Assembly (NCBI GenBank): GCA_002686115.1
Contig: NZAF01000083.1
Span: forward strand, 1 to 9,823
DNA: 9,823 bases
DNA from: Halobacteriovorax sp.
Lineage (GTDB): Bacteria > Bdellovibrionota > Bacteriovoracia > Bacteriovoracales > Bacteriovoracaceae
Direction of reading: 5' to 3'
The translations under genes were made by a program, and so were the position numbers. The notes under the pieces were generated by a model. That model was not told the DNA's origin. It saw only the letters and a program-made list of their open reading frames with translations, and did no database searches. This document shows, piece by piece, positions 6,622 through 9,823 of this stretch. The first letter of the stretch is position 1; every line of letters starts with the position of its first letter.

Positions 6622-7707
6622 ATTAATCTGAAAAAACGATCCAAATTCATGGGCATACTTTTGAGTGATCATTCCATAACCCTTAAGATTTTTGTCACCA
6701 AGCATAAAGTTCTTTCCAAAAAACTTAGTCCCCCAAGAGTTCTTAAAATAATAAACACCTCTATACTTAAACTCTTTCCAACTCCCATCTTCCATGAGCA
6801 TTCTTGACTTCACTACAACATCATCATCATACCCAACGAGAATGATAGAGTGACCACCACCCTTTTCTCCTGAGATTCTTCTATCTCTTGAACCAATCTC
6901 TGGATAAGTAACAATTCCTTTTTTAAACATCTCTTTATCGCGCTTTTGAATATCAAGTTTAGTCGTTTTTGAACTATTCCATGAACCATAATAAAGTTTA
7001 GTTCCCATAATGACAGACTGGCCTTTATTTAATAGCTTCTTAACAGAAGATACATACTTGAGTTTATGAGATTTTCTTTTCTTAAAGAGCCCAGGTAAGT
7101 GTTGATCTCTATTAAAGAATGCATTTTCTTTGATCTTTAAGAATTCTCTATCAAATGAATAGAGTTCTTGTTCATCCATTTTCATAAGTCTTGGATCACG
7201 GTGACCTAGAAGACAACTTTTTAAAAGATTCGCTTTTCTTTCTAAATGCCCACAAGTAGTGCGTGCAATTGGATAATCATCTAAAGAGAGCCATTTCTTA
7301 CCAAGATATGGCCATGTCTTTTCCTTTACAAAGCCATACTTGTAAACAGCTTTAAAGTTTCTGGATGTACTGGAGCCCTCAGTAAGCTTATCTTTCATAA
7401 TGATGTATTGCATATATTCTTCCGATAAATCAATCTCATCTCTTTTGTAGAAGCCTTCTTTAATCAGTAAATGCTCAAGAATACCAATCGTAGTAAACAT
7501 GGTACAAGTTCCTCTTTGCCCTTGTGACCTGACTGGTGATTGTAAATTCACCATCTCCATTACATTAGACCTTGAAGGTAGACGACTTTCTTTAAGATCA
7601 TTGATTAAAGGAGTTGTCTTTTCTAGATATGGGGTATCGTATTCTTCGGCCCATGAATGAGGCGAGTAGAAAATAAAAGAATAGATTTTTATGAATAATA
7701 AAATCAT
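6619..7707 (-). CDS. Secreted papain-family (C1A) cysteine peptidase
   Basis: With the start at ATG 7707 the protein is 362 residues. Residues 1-20 read as a signal peptide (MILLFIKIYSFIFYSPHSWA, cleavage before EEYD), so it is exported to the periplasm or beyond. The catalytic set of papain is present: oxyanion Gln62 and nucleophile Cys68 in RSQGQRGTCTMF, His286 in GGGHSIILVGYDDD, and Asn323 in YYFKNSWGTKFFG. The Trp after the papain Cys is replaced (CTMF), as in many bacterial members. Cys to His is 218 residues, against about 134 in papain, so there is a large, lysine-rich insertion. Only about 47 residues precede Cys68 after the signal peptide, too few for an I29 propeptide. The frame extends up to a TTG at 7809, but that would bury the signal peptide; GGAG 6 nt before the 7707 ATG decides the start. 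Substrate unknown; a role in protein digestion is plausible. Confidence 0.88.
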   Translation of the reverse strand: MILLFIKIYSFIFYSPHSWAEEYDTPYLEKTTPLINDLKESRLPSRSNVMEMVNLQSPVRSQGQRGTCTMFTTIGILEHLLIKEGFYKRDEIDLSEEYMQYIIMKDKLTEGSSTSRNFKAVYKYGFVKEKTWPYLGKKWLSLDDYPIARTTCGHLERKANLLKSCLLGHRDPRLMKMDEQELYSFDREFLKIKENAFFNRDQHLPGLFKKRKSHKLKYVSSVKKLLNKGQSVIMGTKLYYGSWNSSKTTKLDIQKRDKEMFKKGIVTYPEIGSRDRRISGEKGGGHSIILVGYDDDVVVKSRMLMEDGSWKEFKYRGVYYFKNSWGTKFFGKNFMLGDKNLKGYGMITQKYAHEFGSFFQIN

Positions 7708-7713
7708 CACTAG

Positions 7714-7717
7714 CTCC
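7714..7717 (-). promoter_or_regulatory. Ribosome binding site deciding the peptidase start
   Basis: GGAG on the minus strand lies 6 nt before ATG 7707-7705. This and the signal peptide that starts at that Met argue for the inner start over the upstream TTG at 7809. Confidence 0.7.
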
Positions 7718-7764
7718 GTGTGCTTTTTTGCTCTTTCCCACTTGGAAAGAAATAAAATATATTT

Positions 7765-7794
7765 TTTATAGTTGAGTAAAATTGTTTCAGACAA
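7765..7794 (-). promoter_or_regulatory. Promoter candidate for the C1 peptidase
   Basis: On the minus strand, TTGTCT (7794-7789) and TATAAA (7770-7765) are 18 bp apart, with 4 and 5 of 6 consensus bases. Transcription would start about 50 nt before ATG 7707. It would then begin downstream of the TTG at 7809, which agrees with the shorter protein. An 8-bp inverted repeat overlaps the -35 box. Confidence 0.45.
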
Positions 7795-7801
7795 AACAAT
7801 T
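7780..7801. promoter_or_regulatory. Inverted-repeat operator candidate over the peptidase promoter
   Basis: This is a perfect 8-bp inverted repeat, AATTGTTT - 6 bp - AAACAATT, covering the whole -35 box of the peptidase promoter candidate. The geometry fits a dimeric repressor. It is not followed by a T-run in either direction, so a terminator is unlikely. The repeat is seen; the function is inferred. Confidence 0.4.
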
Positions 7802-7845
7802 CCTGACAAGACGAGATGCCTTTAACGCAAAGCGACTGTATTATG

Positions 7846-7875
7846 TTAACTTACAACTTTACTTACATGGATTAT
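7846..7875 (+). promoter_or_regulatory. Weak promoter candidate for the helicase gene
   Basis: TTAACT (7846-7851), an 18-bp spacer and GATTAT (7870-7875) each match 4 of 6 consensus bases. A start near 7882 would leave a leader of about 12 nt, which is short. The assignment is weak, but nothing better is visible between the divergent genes. Confidence 0.25.
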
Positions 7876-7894
7876 AGGTGCATCTTAGTGGGAA

Positions 7895-9823
7895 ATGATT
7901 ACATTAAGTGGACTAAACGACAAACAACGCGAAGCAGCTGATACAATTGAAGGACCTGTTTTAATACTTGCAGGAGCCGGAAGTGGGAAGACAAGAACTC
8001 TCACTTATCGCATTGCTCATATGGTAGATAATCTACACATACCTGGTAAAAATATACTTGCTGTTAGTTTCACTAATAAGGCAGCCAGAGAGATGCGTGA
8101 ACGAGTCCATGGACTACTTGGAAAATCAAAATCTAAGGGCCTAACACTCGCAACATTTCACTCTCTAGGATTAAAAATCTTAAAAAAAGAAATTGAACAT
8201 CTTGGATATCATAAGAACTTTTCAATCTACGATACAACTGACCAACTTGCTATTTTAAGAGAGGGCCTTAAAAGATATCATGATGAGAAGTCTTTTAAGA
8301 GAGAACAAGTACAATCTATTATTGGTAAATTAAAAAATGCAGGAATCACACCTGATGAGTATGCTGATAGTGAGTTCTTTGATGATGAAGATCCATATTG
8401 TCATGCTACAAATTATCTCTATGAATATTATCAAGAAAAACTAAAGTTTTATAACGCAATTGATTTTGATGACATTCTACTATTAACGGTAAGACTTTTT
8501 GATCTTAAGCCTGAGCTTGCAACAAAGTATAGTGAGCAGTTTCAATATATCATGATTGATGAATATCAAGATACAAACCCGCTTCAATTTGATCTGATCG
8601 TTCACTTAACAAAGAACCATAATAATTTATGCGTTGTTGGTGATGATGACCAGGCGATCTATTCCTTTAGAGGAGCAGATATTAAAAATATTCTCTCATT
8701 CGAAAGTCATTTCCCAGGTGCAAAAGTTATTAAGCTCGAGCAGAATTACCGTTCGGTTTCACCTATCCTAGAACTGGCCAACGAAGTTATTAAAGAAAAT
8801 AAAAATAGAAGAGACAAGACACTTTGGTCTAATAAAAAAACAGATGAGAAGCCACTTTTGTGGAAAATGGCAGATAGTGACCATGAGGCACAAGTCGTCA
8901 TCGAAGACATTGTCCAACATCAAAGGCAGGGGAAACATCTTGGAGATATTGCTATTCTTTATAGAAGTAATACACAAATTCTTCCATTTGAAGAGCAGCT
9001 AATAATCTCACAAGTACCCTACACCATTATTGGTGGACAAAAGTTTTATGAGAAAAAAGAAGTTAAAGATCTCATTGCATATCTCACAGTCATAAAAAAT
9101 CAATCTGATCAGTTGGCGCTAAGAAGAATTCTAAATGTTCCTAATAGAGGTATTGGAATTAAGACTCTAGAGAAGTTTGTGACTGCATCAGAAGATGCAA
9201 ATACCGACCTCTTTCATGCATTGAAAGATAATAGTGAGTTGGCCGACACAAGAAAAGATAAGATCGATAACTTTACTGCATTAATATCTAAGTTTGTAGA
9301 TGTTTTTAAAGAAAATACTCTGAGTGAGGCCATCGCCATATTAGTAGAAGATATTAAATACTTAGAATATATCGATAAACAATATGATAGTGCCAAGCAG
9401 GCAGAGAGAAGACGTAACGATATTTCTCACTTTATTGACTCTGCAAAACGTTTTGAAGAGTTCTTTAAAGAAGGTGCGAATCTTTCATCATTTCTAGAAA
9501 AATTGCTCTTACAAGACTCACAAGACAATAGCGAAAGTGAGGAAGAAGATGATGACGTGAGAAAAAATGAAGTCACACTCATGACCCTACACTCTTCTAA
9601 AGGACTAGAATTTGACACTGTCTACTTAGTTGGGATGGAAGAAGAATTACTACCACACAAGAGATCCCTTCAAGAGGGTAATATCTCAGAAGAGAGAAGA
9701 CTTTGCTATGTAGGTATAACAAGAGCACAACGAAAACTTATCATGACATATTGTAAAGAGAGAAAAATCTATGGAAATAATGTTCCAAGACATAAGAGCA
9801 GATTTATAAACGATCTTGATAAG
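7895..9823 (+). CDS. UvrD/Rep/PcrA-type superfamily 1A DNA helicase, 3' end cut by window
   Basis: The frame opens at ATG 7895 and runs without a stop to the right edge (643 codons). Family members are about 670-730 residues, so little is missing. All SF1A motifs are present in order: Q-motif LNDKQREA (7-14), Walker A AGAGSGKT (26-33), Walker B IDEYQDTN (221-228), motif III GDDDQAIYSFRGAD (249-262), motif IV QNYRS (283-287), motif V TLHSSKGLEF (564-573) and motif VI EERRLCYVGITRA (599-611). It is a 3'-5' ATP-driven translocase that unwinds DNA in repair or restarts stalled forks. DEYQDTN with GDDDQAIYS and the length are nearest to Rep/PcrA; the exact subtype is not certain. An acidic stretch (541-554, rich in Asp, Glu and Ser) precedes motif V. 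The ribosome binding site is poor (GTGGGAA). The gene is divergent from the peptidase and shows no operon partner in view. Confidence 0.93.
   Translation, partial: MITLSGLNDKQREAADTIEGPVLILAGAGSGKTRTLTYRIAHMVDNLHIPGKNILAVSFTNKAAREMRERVHGLLGKSKSKGLTLATFHSLGLKILKKEIEHLGYHKNFSIYDTTDQLAILREGLKRYHDEKSFKREQVQSIIGKLKNAGITPDEYADSEFFDDEDPYCHATNYLYEYYQEKLKFYNAIDFDDILLLTVRLFDLKPELATKYSEQFQYIMIDEYQDTNPLQFDLIVHLTKNHNNLCVVGDDDQAIYSFRGADIKNILSFESHFPGAKVIKLEQNYRSVSPILELANEVIKENKNRRDKTLWSNKKTDEKPLLWKMADSDHEAQVVIEDIVQHQRQGKHLGDIAILYRSNTQILPFEEQLIISQVPYTIIGGQKFYEKKEVKDLIAYLTVIKNQSDQLALRRILNVPNRGIGIKTLEKFVTASEDANTDLFHALKDNSELADTRKDKIDNFTALISKFVDVFKENTLSEAIAILVEDIKYLEYIDKQYDSAKQAERRRNDISHFIDSAKRFEEFFKEGANLSSFLEKLLLQDSQDNSESEEEDDDVRKNEVTLMTLHSSKGLEFDTVYLVGMEEELLPHKRSLQEGNISEERRLCYVGITRAQRKLIMTYCKERKIYGNNVPRHKSRFINDLDK

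Noticed and set aside
7708..7809. Longer peptidase start at TTG 7809
   Set aside because: It would put 34 residues before a clear signal peptide and place the start codon upstream of the best promoter. The ATG at 7707 has GGAG 6 nt upstream.
7871..7876. TATAAT on the minus strand as a second peptidase promoter
   Set aside because: No acceptable -35 box lies 16-18 bp upstream; it falls in the start of the helicase gene and would give a leader of about 160 nt.
8768..9618. Three minus-strand frames of 60-69 codons inside the helicase gene
   Set aside because: The helicase frame on the plus strand carries all SF1A motifs through this stretch, so these are shadows.

Overview
The window is an AT-rich stretch of bacterial chromosome holding eight protein genes, two of them cut by the window edges. 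There is no RNA gene, mobile element or CRISPR array. The Gram-negative signal peptides, low GC, lysine-rich coding and this gene mix suggest a Bdellovibrionota bacterium, perhaps of the Bacteriovorax/Halobacteriovorax type. This placement is inference; no marker gene settles it.

Layout, left to right. (1) A secreted fasciclin (FAS1) domain protein on the minus strand runs off the left edge. (2) Divergent from it is a two-gene plus-strand unit: a LysR-type regulator with a GTG start, then an acetyl-CoA hydrolase / 4-hydroxybutyrate-type CoA-transferase 9 nt downstream. (3) Convergent with that is a tight minus-strand operon, read from about 6567 to 2826: class I fumarase alpha subunit, class I fumarase beta subunit, acetoacetyl-CoA synthetase. 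The gaps are 11 nt and 0 nt. (4) Upstream, on the same strand, is a secreted papain-family (C1A) cysteine peptidase. (5) Divergent from the peptidase is a Rep/PcrA/UvrD-type superfamily 1A helicase that runs off the right edge. No gene-free stretch exceeds 300 bases. The 429-586, 6533-6618 and 7708-7894 gaps hold promoters and repeat-type operator candidates. The 2786-2825 gap between the convergent genes holds no convincing terminator.

Functionally, the CoA-transferase and acetoacetyl-CoA synthetase both put CoA onto short acids (hydroxybutyrate/acetate and acetoacetate), and fumarase is a TCA-cycle step. The central block therefore looks like use of short-chain or ketone-body carbon feeding the TCA cycle. 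A predator digesting prey storage polymer would fit, but that is speculation. The FAS1 protein and the peptidase are exported.

The most unusual feature is the fumarase alpha subunit. Its catalytic domain carries an N-terminal tail of about 110 residues, made of eleven 9-residue units of the type ATKKKVAKK and resembling histone H1. The tail has a good ribosome binding site and promoter in front of it. The DNA behind it is a 27-bp tandem array with seven A7 slippery tracts.
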